NCBI RefSeq assembly: GCF_907165205.1
Contig: NC_058195.1
Span: forward strand, 2,604,001-2,668,000
Length of the DNA: 64,000 nt
Reading direction: 5' to 3'
Origin: Coccinella septempunctata
Taxonomy: Eukaryota; Arthropoda; Insecta; Coleoptera; Coccinellidae
The position numbers and the translations under genes are program-made. The notes beneath the pieces are model-generated. The model had not been told where the DNA came from and did not search any database. It saw nothing but the letters and a program-made list of their open reading frames with translations. Shown here in pieces: positions 12,524-22,930 of the stretch (positions are counted from its first letter, which is position 1; each line of letters begins with the position of its first letter).

Positions 12524-12875
12524 GTAATTAGATTCGGTTTTGGGTGTGTCGAAAATGGGATATGGAGTAGTTCGCTCGTTGCTTCACGAGTTTGATTTAT
12601 CGATTTTTTATGTGTCTCTCTGGTAGGCGAGATTTGGGTATTGGCGGAGATTAACATCTTCAGAGGTGGCTAGGTTAGATTCTACGTCGCTGTTACTGAT
12701 GTTGTTCGACTGAGTTGAACCTCGCCGATTTTTCTATTTCTGGTTCAATTTCGGCATCTTAAATTATCGTTTTCAACAGCAAACTCTTCGTTTTGTGGAA
12801 GAAATCCTACATTGAAACAAATCAGAAATAAGTGACCCATATATAGGAACACAGAGTCCTTGACTTTTACATATA

Positions 12876-14391
12876 CACTGCGCAAAAAAATTAACGCACA
12901 TTCTGAAAATCTCAATTTTAATGAAAGTTAACTCTACATTGACTTTATAACTTATTTTTTATGTTCTCTCGGGAAGGTTTTGAAAGATACAAGACACATT
13001 AAATGGAAGAAAAATTCAGGATTTCACCGAATCTTATGTGAAAGAAGAGAAATGAACAATTTTCAAAATACTGAAATGCTGATAAGTGATTTAATACTTG
13101 GTATTTTCACCCCTTCAGTTAATTACAGCTCGGCAACGACGGTTCATACTCAAAATGAGTGATCTTAAAATGTTCTGATCTAATCCTTCCCAGATTTCTC
13201 CGAGTTGGATTCCTAAGTCATTAAGAGTAGCTGGATGATTTTCTGAACTTCTCAGCCTTCTATTGAGGTTGTCCCAAACCTGCTCAATCTGATTGAGATC
13301 TGGACTTTTTGCTGGCCATTCCATTCGAGAGACTTCAACCTCTTCGAGGTACTCCTGAACGATGCGCGCACGATGGGGTCTGGCATTATCGTCCATAAAA
13401 ATGAAATTTTCACCAATGTATGGGGCAAATGGCACTACATGCTCTTCAAGAATGTTCCTTATATACTTATCAGCATTCATAGCTCCATTATCAACGACCA
13501 CTAGGTCTGTGCGAGCAGTCAAAGATATTCCACCCCATACCATAATCGATCCTCCCCCGAAACCAGTAGTATTTAGGAAATTGCACTGAGCATATCTCTC
13601 ATGTGGACGTCTGTATACAAGGAAACGTCGATCACAATGGTAGAGGTAGAATCTAGACTCATCTTTGAAGAGAACTCTTTCCCTATCGGCCTCTTCCCAA
13701 TGGATATGCTCTCTCGCAAAATCCAAACGCGCTTTCGATGGGCTGGGGTAAGAGCTGGGCCTCTTGCCGCGACACGAGGCCTTAAATCATATTCTCTGAG
13801 GCAATTTCCTATTGTCTGAGTGCTAATTTGCACCTCATGAGTTTGCTCAAGCTGCATTTGAAGGAGGCAAACCAATGTCTCAACGAAGAAACTCTCAAGT
13901 AACGTTCTTGAATGGCAGTTGTTACCCGTGGTCTACCCTGTCCTGGTCTTCGGACATTCACACCTGTCTCCCTGAATCGTTGCATCATTCTGGGCACACT
14001 TGTATGGGAAAGTCCAAACCTTTCTGCAATTCTTGTGTATGTCCACCCTTCTTCTCGCAAAACTACCGCTTGGGCACATTCCTCTTGGGTCAAATTGCGT
14101 GTTTCGCGTTGCATAGCCATCGAGTGTAGAAAATCAAACGAAAGAAAAACTATTGATCACTAGAATTGATCGAGAACAACTGATTTTAGAATGGAGCCAA
14201 TACATTCAAAATCTGATAATATAATCTTTTTTTATTCCTGCTGGAAAAAAACATCTGTATTGAAGAAAACCGTTGAAAGTGGATAACATATGTATGCATA
14301 ATTCTGATAAAAATAATTATCATTGAGAACACCTTCAGTTGTAGAATAAATTTGAGATTTCCATAATGTGCGTTAATTTTTTTGCGCAGTG
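12876..14391 (-). mobile_element. Tc1-like transposon, 1516 bp, almost intact
   Basis: The element is bounded by TA on each side (12874-12875 and 14392-14393). The outermost 27 bp of the two ends are identical inverted repeats, beginning CACTGCGCAAAAAAATTAA, with weaker similarity for about 15 more bases. Length, TA duplication and a single minus-strand transposase fit a Tc1-type element. Identical ends and a nearly complete gene point to recent insertion compared with the other elements of the window. Confidence 0.95.
13115..14120 (-). pseudogene. Tc1-type DD34E transposase with two frameshifts
   Basis: The gene starts at the ATG at 14120 (MAMQRETRNLTQEE) and ends at 13115, about 335 codons, the normal size for Tc1 transposases. 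The N-terminus holds paired-like helix-turn-helix DNA-binding sequence (VVLREEGWTYTRIAERFGLS, then VPRMMQRFRETG) and the GRPR hook. The catalytic core is in one open frame from 13726: FKDESRF carries the first Asp, DNARPH the second, and SPDLNQIEQVWD the Glu. There are exactly 34 residues between the second Asp and the Glu. Frameshifts near 13880 and near 13740 split the gene into three frames, so this copy is inactive, but all catalytic residues survive. The protein would excise the element and insert it at TA sites. Confidence 0.93.
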
Positions 14392-14393
14392 TA

Positions 14394-15147
14394 TATATAT
14401 TTGAATAATTCGATAAAATCCTTTGAGAGATATTCCCAACTCCAACTAACAGTTTCATGTTGATTTTAAACTGTCAGTGTCATCTCAACAGGGGTTAAAT
14501 ATGCAGCCCTCCTGAGTTTTGGAATGTCCATGAGGGAGTAGCCTGATGATGACTAGCCTGGTGTAGACCAAAATATATAGACAAAATTCATCGAAAATTT
14601 GTGTGTTTATCAATTCTAAAAATGTGCACCGAATCATTCAACCAGTTCGTTACGTGAACGACAGGTCCTGTATATTACCGCCCATAAAATAGTCTGAAAA
14701 ACCAGAATACAGACGTACGTCAATACGGCGGCAGCAGTATTTGCGTGGCTCGGACATTAGAACCGTGTTTTTGAATACGATTATTCTAATATTATTATAA
14801 TTTTATTGTTCTCGCTGATTACCGATTGTTATTATCGGCCTATCCGTATTAATTTATGCCGGACTTCTTCGGAAACCTTGTTCTGGATCCTTGAATGGGC
14901 GTTTGCCGCTGATTAAATATAGACTGCGGAAGCTGCGATGCAGAGGATCCGTCTGACTCAATGTCGCTGTGATGCAGAGGTTTGAGATTTTTTCGCCGAT
15001 CGTTCTATCTTCGATGGAGGAAAACTGGAATTTCAGCATGGAGTTGCGTAATATAGGAGGGTTCCTAAGATCATCCCATTCGAATGAGCAACAAGATGAC
15101 AGAATGGCGTTACTAAATATAATGGATAGAATGTTGTCTATACGACA
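14394..15147. other. Spacer before the 494 bp satellite
   Basis: No gene recognised. The open frame at 14969-15256 (+) runs into the first satellite unit and is probably fortuitous. Confidence 0.45.
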
Positions 15148-18100
15148 TTTCCGAGATGAAAATTTAAACGAAGAGAGATGGGATTCCCGAAATGCTCGCA
15201 ATGGATTCAGCGTGTTCGAAAACCTATATTTTCATACCGAAATTCCCAATATCTGACACTGTTTAGGAGAAAATAATTTTTTTTGTTTTTCCACTTTTCA
15301 TTTTCGAGTTGACTTCGAAGAGCTCTCTGGAGTGCAATTCTATATCGAATCATCAACTGTTTGGTTTTCTAGAATCTTCAAAACAAATTCTATGCACTCC
15401 ATATCCTAAGACAGTGATAGAACATCCTGATTTTCAGACAGAGTAGCAAATAGGTCATTTTAGGGGGTCTAACCCCTTGCTCATTTTTGACCCAAAAAAA
15501 CGAGATTTTCGAAATCGAGTTTTTGTGCTAGGGTGGAAGCCTTGGCAATGCTGATTATAAAACCGGAAAACCCAATTGGATCAGACGAATATAACAGGAG
15601 ATATCGCAGATTGAAAATTGCGATTTTTGAAAAATTGACATTTCTAAGATGAAAATCTTAACGAAAGTAGATAGGCTTTCGAAATTACTCACCATAGATT
15701 CAGCGTGTTCGAAAACCTATATTTTCATACCAAACTTCCCAATATCTGACACTGTTTAGGAGAAAATAATTTTTTTTGTTTTTCCACTTTTCATTTTCGA
15801 GTTGACTTCGAAGAGCTCTCTGGAGTGCAATTCTCTATTGAATCATCAACTGTTTGGTTTTCTAGAATCATCAAAACAAATTCTATGCACTCAATATCCG
15901 AGGACAGTAATAGAACATCCTGATTTTAAGTGAGAGTAGCAAATAGGTCATTTCAGGGGGGTCTAACCCCTTGCTCATTTTCGACCCAAAAAATCGAGAT
16001 TTTCGGAATCGAGTGTTTATGCTCGGGTGGAAGCCTTGGCAATGCTAATTATAAAACCGGAAATCCCAATTGGATCATACGAATATAACAGGAGATATCG
16101 CAGATTGAAAATTGCGATTTTTGAAAAATTGCCATTTCTAAGATGAAAATCTTAACGAAAGGAGATAGGCTTTCGAAATTGCTCGCAATAGATTCATCGT
16201 GTTCGAAAACCTATATTTTCATACCAAAATTCCCAATATCTGACACTGTTTAGGAGAAAATAAGTTTTCTTGTTTTTCCACTTTTCATTTTCGAGTTGAC
16301 TTCGAAGAGCTCTCTTGAGTGCAATTCTCTATTGAATCATCAACTGTTTGGTTTTCTAGAATCTTCAAAACAAATACTATGCACTCCATATCCTAAGACA
16401 GTGATAGAACATCCTGATTTTCAGACAGAGTAGCAAATAGGTCATTTTAGGGGGGTCTAACCCCTTGCTCATTTTTGACCCAAAAAATCGAGATTTTTGA
16501 AATCGAGTTTTTGTACTAGGGTGGAAGCCTAGGCAACGCTGATTATACAACCGGAAATCCCAATTTGATCAGACGAATATAACAGGAGATATCGCAGATT
16601 GAAAATCGCGATTTTTGAAAAATTGCCATTTCTGAGATGAAAATCTAAACGAAAGGAGATAGGCTTTCGAAATTACCCGCCATAGATTCAGCGTGTTCGA
16701 AAACCTATATTTTCATACCAAAATTCCCAATATCTGACACTGTTTAGGAGAAAATATTTTTTTTTGTTTTTCCACTTTTCATTTTCGAGTTGACTTCGAA
16801 GAGCTCTCTGGAGTGCAATTCTCTATTGAATCATCAACTGTTTGGTTTTCTAGAATCTTCAAAACAAATACTATGCACTCCATATCCTAAGACAGTGATA
16901 GAACATCCTGATTTTCAGACAGAGTAGCAAATAGGTCATTTTAGGGGGGTCTAACCCCTTGCTCATTTTTGACCAAAAAAATCGAGATTTTCGAAATCGA
17001 GTTTCTGTACTAGAGTGGAAGCCTAGGCAACGCTGATTATATAACCGGAAATCCCAATTTGATCAGACGAATATAACAGGAGATATCGCAGATTAAAAAT
17101 TGCGATTTTTGAAAAATTGACATTTCCAAGATGAAAATCTGAACGAAAGGAGATAGGCTTTCGAAATTACTCGCCATAGATTCAGCGTGTTCGAAAACCT
17201 ATATTTTCATACCAAACTTCCCACTATCTGAAACTGTTTAGGAGAAAATAATTTTTTTTGTTTTTCCACTTTTCATTTTCGAGTTGACTTCGAAGAGCTC
17301 TCTGGAGTGCAATTCTCTATTGAATCATCAACTGTTTGGTTTTCTAGAATCTTCAAAACAAATTCTATGCACTCAATATCCGTGGACAATAATTGAACAT
17401 CCTGATTTTTAGACAGAGTAGCAAATAAGTCATTTTAGGGGGGTCTAACCCCTTGCTCATTTTTAACCCAAAAAATCGAGATTTTCGAAATCGACTTTTT
17501 ATGCTCAGGTGGAAGCCTTGGCAATGCTGATTATAAAACCGGAAAACCCAATTGGATCAGACGAATATAACAGGAGATATCGCACATTGAAAATTGCGAT
17601 TTTTGAAAAATTGCCATTTCTGAGATGAAAATCTTAACGAGAGGAGATAGGCTTTCGAAATTGCTCGCAATAGATTCAGCGTGTTCGAAAACCTATATTT
17701 TCATACCAAACTTCCCAATATCTGACACTGTTTAGGAGAAAATAATCTTTTTTGTTTTTCCACTTTTCATTTTCGAGTTGACTTCGAAGAGCTCTCTAGA
17801 GTATAATTCTCTATTGAATCATCAACTGTTTGGTTTTCTAGAATCTTAAAAACAAATACTATGCACTCCATATCCTAAGACAGTGATAGAACATCCTGAT
17901 TTTCAGACAGAGTAGCAAATAGGTCATTTTAGGGGGGTCTAACCCCTTGCTCATTTTTGACCCAAAAAATCGAGATTTTCGAAATCGAGTTTTTGTACTA
18001 GGGTGGAAGCCTAGGCAACGCTGATTATATAACCGGAAACCCCAATTTGATCAGACGAATATAACAGGAGATATCGCAGATTGAAAATTGCGATTTTTGA

Positions 18101-18634
18101 AAAATTGCCATTTCCAAGATGAAAATCTAAACGAACGGAGATAGGCTTTCGAAATTACTCGCCATAGATTCAGCGTGTTCGAAAACCTATATTTTCATAC
18201 CAAACTTCCCAATATCTGACATTGTTCAGGAGAAAATAATTTTTTTTGTTTTTCCACTTTTCATTTTCGAGTTGACTTCGAAGAGCTCTCTGGAGTGCAA
18301 TTCTCTATTGAATCATCAACTGTTTGGTTTTCTAGAATCTTCAAAACAAATACTATGCACTCCATATCCTAAGACAGTGATAGAACATCCTGATTTTCAG
18401 ACAGAGTAGCAAATAGGTCATTTTAGGGGGGTCTAACCCCTTGCTCATTTTTGACCCAAAATAAACGAGATTTTCGAAATCGGGTTTCTGTGCTAGGATT
18501 GAAGCCTTGGCGACCCTGATTACAGAACCGGAAATCCGAATCGGATCAGACGAATATAACAGGAGATATCGCAGATGGAAATTTGCAGTTTTCGAAAAAC
18601 GCCAATTCAAAGATGAAAATCTACACAGTGGAAT
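15148..18634. repeat. 494 bp satellite array 1, about seven units
   Basis: The landmark CTGTTTAGGAGAAAATAA (or close variants) recurs at about 15259, 15752, 16245, 16740, 17234, 17728 and 18222, giving spacings of 493-495 bp. Each unit contains GGGGGTCTAACCCC, a short hairpin, and a GATTTTCGAAATC dyad. Units 2 and 5 share diagnostic changes (CACTCAATATCCG, then TATGCTC and CCTTGGCAATGCT), while units 3, 4 and 6 share others (GTACTAG, CCTAGGCAACGC). This gives a trimeric pattern of about 1482 bp. The last unit is the most diverged. No unit carries a long open frame. Confidence 0.95.
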
Positions 18635-20411
18635 GGTTTGTAGGTATATATCATCCCTATTGATTTTTTAACGAAATATTCCACTCTTGAAAGCGGTAAG
18701 ACTGATTCTAGCAGACCTCAACGTTTTGCCAAACTACTTCTATTTCGGAAAATCATCAAAATCCATGTCATTGACATTATCATCCAATACGTATGGAAAT
18801 GAAGATGTTCGACTCTGGTCAGGCAGTAAGGTCGAAAGGTTGACTTTTAATAACAAAATTCAACCTGAATAATCTATTCCAATATTCCCATCTTTAAATA
18901 CCGAAATGAATAATTCATGAGATCTTCCCGTTTCGATGAATTTGTACACCTATTTCACAGATATGCCACTAAAATCAGGTATGTGAATATCATAATGAAT
19001 ATATGGGATAAACCCTGTGGAAAAAACCCCATCACCCATTTTTATCGATAGGACAACTGACGATCAATCGGCTAACGAGCACCAGTGCATTAATTGCATT
19101 CTAATTTACACATAGAATTTTTAATTAATACACACATCCGACATGCGATGAATATTCCAACAACGCGATGCATTTTCTTGTTCGTTATCGTAGTACTGAT
19201 GACTTCATCTCATGAATTCGATCCTAATATTCCAACGCAGATCAGATTGATTGATTACAGAGCGTTTATTAAAGCATCCTTGTTCCAATAAAAATTGGTG
19301 ATGGAATTGTACTTCTGGAAATTCGATTGAAGGAATCCGGTAGCTGTAAAACCCAATCTACAGTCAATAGTCGATACGCTTTCTTAGTTTTCAGATCTAG
19401 GATCCTAATCCTTGACAGTGTAAGGAAAAACATGAAAATTCCTAGTGTCATGACAGTTATGAATAAGAGTTACAAGGTTTTCTTGGGAACAGGCGGTTGA
19501 TGAATTTGTCACGCTACTAATCAATAATTTGTCATGAACTATACATATTCAAATCCGCATTTGAACTCCGGTTACAATTCGATGAGATCATTCTTCTCCC
19601 TTTTCGATGTTGAAGAAAAAAAAATTGAGTTTTCTTGCCTCTCAAAACGAGCTGATCGAGTATAATTTTCGAATTTTTCTTGGTTTTTGGTCCAACATGA
19701 TAAACTGAGCGATTTTTCACCCAAAATATAATTATTCAAGTCGTGGAGCACCCTTTCCACTCTTCTACTAGTTAAGGGTTTCCTCTGAAACCCCCCAAGC
19801 ATTTAGCTGACCCTAAGAGAACACTGTTATGCTTATTGTCAACCGAGACAGCAGTTTAGTCGATCACAACATCAGCCTGCTCTATTTAGATCTCCTTGGT
19901 TGTCATTTCATCCTTCAGCATCACTATCGCTAATTCATCTTGTTGGTGTCATCAAAAACTACTATGGCACTGCTCTGAAAGAGCTTTTTAAAGTTGTCCA
20001 CCTTGTAGCAGGAACCTTCTATCCCTGTCGTTGCATTTTCTGGTACCGAAGTCTACTTCTTTGCTGTTCAACATTGAAAATGATTTAATGAATCCCAGTT
20101 TTCCGAGGAAAATTGGAGTTCATTTAAGTGCATTCCTTTCATTTCATATATCCGCCTTTGAAAATATTTAATTCTCAAATATTCAGTACATTCATTCCGA
20201 TAGGCAGAGTATATGTAAAAAAAAAAAAACGTTTATCTGTGTTTAACGTTGTTTTTCTTCGCATTCCGCGAGTGCCTGAAACAAAGGAGGTAGGTCCCCG
20301 TCTTTACCGTTCAGTTTCTTAATTAGACCTACACCGATTACTTCTTTGACACTGCTGTACTGTATCGCTTTCTGTTATATTTTGTCGTACTTTACCCTGT
20401 TTCGCGAGTCT
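18635..20411. other. AT-rich DNA without a recognised gene
   Basis: Only short open frames. 19900-20088 (+) is open for 62 codons but matches no family I know. A run of 13 A lies at 20218-20230. Composition becomes more GC-rich from about 20260. Confidence 0.45.
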
Positions 20412-20674
20412 GACTTTTCCCTTCGCTCTCAGTCATGGCGCGTAAGCCCTTGGGGTACTGAAGGGAAAGTCCCGTCAACCCCCCCTGTCCGCGTCATAAG
20501 TGTGGAATCCGAAATCTCTTCTTTTCTATCAGTCATGGCGCGTAAGCCCTTGGGGAAGAGAATAAGAGATACCGCTCGTCGTCAGTGAAATCCCGTAGAT
20601 GCGCTAAAAAATAGACCTTTTCTTCGCTATCAGTCATGGAGCGTTATAGCCCTTGGCGTAGCGAATGAAAGTCT
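20412..20674 (+). ncRNA. Three hairpins at 100 nt spacing with a conserved loop
   Basis: Three stem-loops lie at 20412-20471, 20514-20570 and 20613-20674. The apical segment is nearly constant: CAGTCATGG, then GCG, then GCCCTTGG, with 26 nt identical in the first two and a 2 nt insertion in the third. The loop starts at 20430, 20530 and 20631. The stems differ in sequence but stay paired: GACTTT.CCCTTC with GAAGGGAAAGTC; ATCTCTT.TTTTCT with AGAGAATAAGAGAT; TTCGCTA with TAGCGAA plus AGAC with GTCT. Conserved loop with compensated stems suggests selection on RNA (or single-strand DNA) structure. Strand is not determined. I recognise no known RNA family. Confidence 0.45.
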
Positions 20675-20959
20675 CGAATAGATCCGCCCTGGTTGTGTTC
20701 CTTTCATTCTGGAGAAATACAATTACATCCCGATACCGTATAGCAAGTCATTTCACTTCGCGAGGTCATCCTTAGTATTAATTTCGTTAGTTCTGGTTGG
20801 CGCATTTTATTGAACAACCTTTGATTTTTTACTGTACCCGGTATAAACTTTATAAAGTGCTTGTGACCGGATAGAATTTCCCGAATGTGTGTTTGATGAT
20901 AGATTCGCTCATATTTCATACCTACACATATCTCTGTTGTACATATAATCAGTTTCCGA

Positions 20960-21414
20960 AGGTGTGAATAAACTAGTACATAATTTGATTTTGACTACTT
21001 CGTTATTGCTACCACCCTAGATAACAGCGAACTCTGTCTCCGACTAGCAGCTACTCTGGTAGGTTTGCTATTCTTCCTAGTGAAAAGAATAGCTGGCGCT
21101 CGAGATAAGTTTTCTCCGAGGTAACCACGCTACAATGGACCTATTGGTCCAAAACCGCCTAGTTCAGATGTTATGGGCAAAAACCAAAGAATATCTCGGA
21201 GATTAAGTTTTTTAGCCCTAACTGAGTTAGCACCAGAGTAAACTTTACAAGTTATCAATATTGTAAAATACGAGTATCACCTGAAAAGATCTAGATCAAA
21301 ACCAGACATTCCTCAACAGCTTCTGCACGTAATCAAAGTTTCTCAAGGCCATAATTCTTCATATCGTCCATCACAAGCTGACGAGGATAACATATGGCCT
21401 ATAGGACCGCTCTG
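20960..21414 (+). pseudogene. Possible decayed retroelement segment
   Basis: An AATAAA at 20967 is followed by a frame open from about 20981 to 21121 (TTLDNSELCLRLAATLVGLL, then KRIAGARDKFSPR), which includes a hydrophobic stretch. TGGCGCTCGAGATAAG near 21091 has the form of a retroviral-type primer-binding site. ATG at 21135 opens MDLLVQNRLVQMLWAKTKEY, which stops soon after. A second coding-like run lies at about 21268-21414 (YEYHLKRSRSKPDIPQQLLH, then NSSYRPSQADEDN). Together these could be the end of an LTR and the start of an internal region, but no protease, reverse transcriptase or integrase motif is visible and no second LTR was found. Confidence 0.2.
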
Positions 21415-22729
21415 ATGATCGACAAAAATTCCAAAACCCCTCAACCAGTTCTCCAGTCCCTCAGTCGACTCTGTCAGTCTCAAATAAATCTACAAGCCGC
21501 CGTTTATTAGAATAAATGTTGCTCATCATCCCACTCGCCATACTTCGATGTTCCACGTCCGGTAACGATGATAGATCAGTGAGGTTTTCGAAGAAATTCG
21601 AATTTTATTTATATCCTTCTACTGACTCCGCAATAATTAAGCCGGGAGTGTATGGTAGGAATGACCAAGTGTGTGGAACTGCTCTAGTTAGGTGAAGCGG
21701 CGTATAGTGGTCAAGCAGGAACTGATCTCTGCGACTAGGTTCACCCACTATGCTCGGATGAACGATTTATTACATACTTGTGCAGATTAAGCCGCAGTGG
21801 CGTAACAGACTAGATCTGGTTTTCCTCCATTAGTTGGTTTTGATTACTCATTCCTTAGCCTTAAGAATAACTGATCGTTAGGTTTATTCTTCAGGTACAG
21901 AACAAGAGGAGATCAAAATGTGTAAGGACTCACTCGATACACTTAGACAAAAACGAGTTTTTCAGCCTTAGCTTTCATGTAATAACCTATAGACTATGGA
22001 GATTGGGAAAAGCTACATTTTCATTCAGAAAGATTAAACATGCAGTTCATTTCCAGTGCCAACTACTTATAACTGTTAAAATACTCCTCCAGAATTCATA
22101 GAGTTTATATCTCCTCAAAGCTTTCAAGAAAAAACAGTCTATGTTTAAAAATCAGGTGATTATACTAATAAATCAGATATTGTATACCATTTTTTCTTTG
22201 AGATCAAATTCCTCATGATAAGGGAAGACCTTCATGGTTTCTGAATTGATCCTCTCATCTATCTTCAGGTTGATTTTATCGAGAGATTCCACTTGAGATG
22301 ACATGGAGGTAATTCTTAGATTCAGCAGGTAGAATTTCAGTATTCTATCCTATTTAGGGAGGAACTGTATGAGGCAGGTGCTTAGCATAGGAAAAGAAGT
22401 TCACAGTTAGTTTACTCATTTGCAAGGCAGAGTTTTCCTCAACTGACAATCCAACTGTTTCCAAGAATTTGGATTAATAAACTATACGAGAGTCATTTAC
22501 GATACTTCTGCTTTAAAAGACTATACTTCTACAAGTAGTGCAACAAATTCAGGAGTGTACAATTTTGAAGAAAGTAATCACGAACCAATGAATTTGAGGC
22601 AGTCAAGGTTAACTTTTTTATTTCCATTGCACGCACCATGAAAATCAATTGAATAAGTCTGTCTTGAATAGAAGAGTTGCACAGATGAGAGTAAATAGAA
22701 GTAAGACACTTTGGCGCCATCTTCAAGGG
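21415..22729. other. Unassigned DNA
   Basis: No gene recognised. A partial repetition (ATTAAGCCGGGAGTG near 21637 and ATTAAGCCGCAGTGG near 21786) may mark a small duplicated segment. Confidence 0.4.
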
Positions 22730-22930
22730 CTAAACAATTCTGAAAAGCCATAGGATGCTGCCACCTCATGGGAATAGGCATGTCATAAACTGACTGATGC
22801 AGGGTTTTTATGAGGAATATTAAGAAACTCCGCACTACCTTCTTACAGAATGCAAGCGAAGCAAAACTTGAAGAATAACTGAGGGAAGGGCAAAATAGAG
22901 CTTGAGGTCACAATGAAATATAACCCTCCC
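22730..22930 (+). pseudogene. Short RNase H-type retroelement 3' remnant
   Basis: In one frame from about 22750 I read CCHLMGIGMS, a stop, TD, a stop and CR, followed in another frame by ETPHYLLTEC. This is the order of the Cys/His motif seen at 29900 and 7733 (HL..MG, D.CR.C, EET..H.L..C). The tail at 22880-22930 (GGGCAAAATAGAGCTTGAGG) resembles the tail at 7868-7900. It is heavily eroded. Confidence 0.4.

Noticed and set aside
20412..20674. Hammerhead ribozyme, SECIS element or tRNA-derived SINE
   Set aside because: No CTGATGA/GAAA core, no SECIS AUGA/GA quartet in the right place, and no A or B box could be found.
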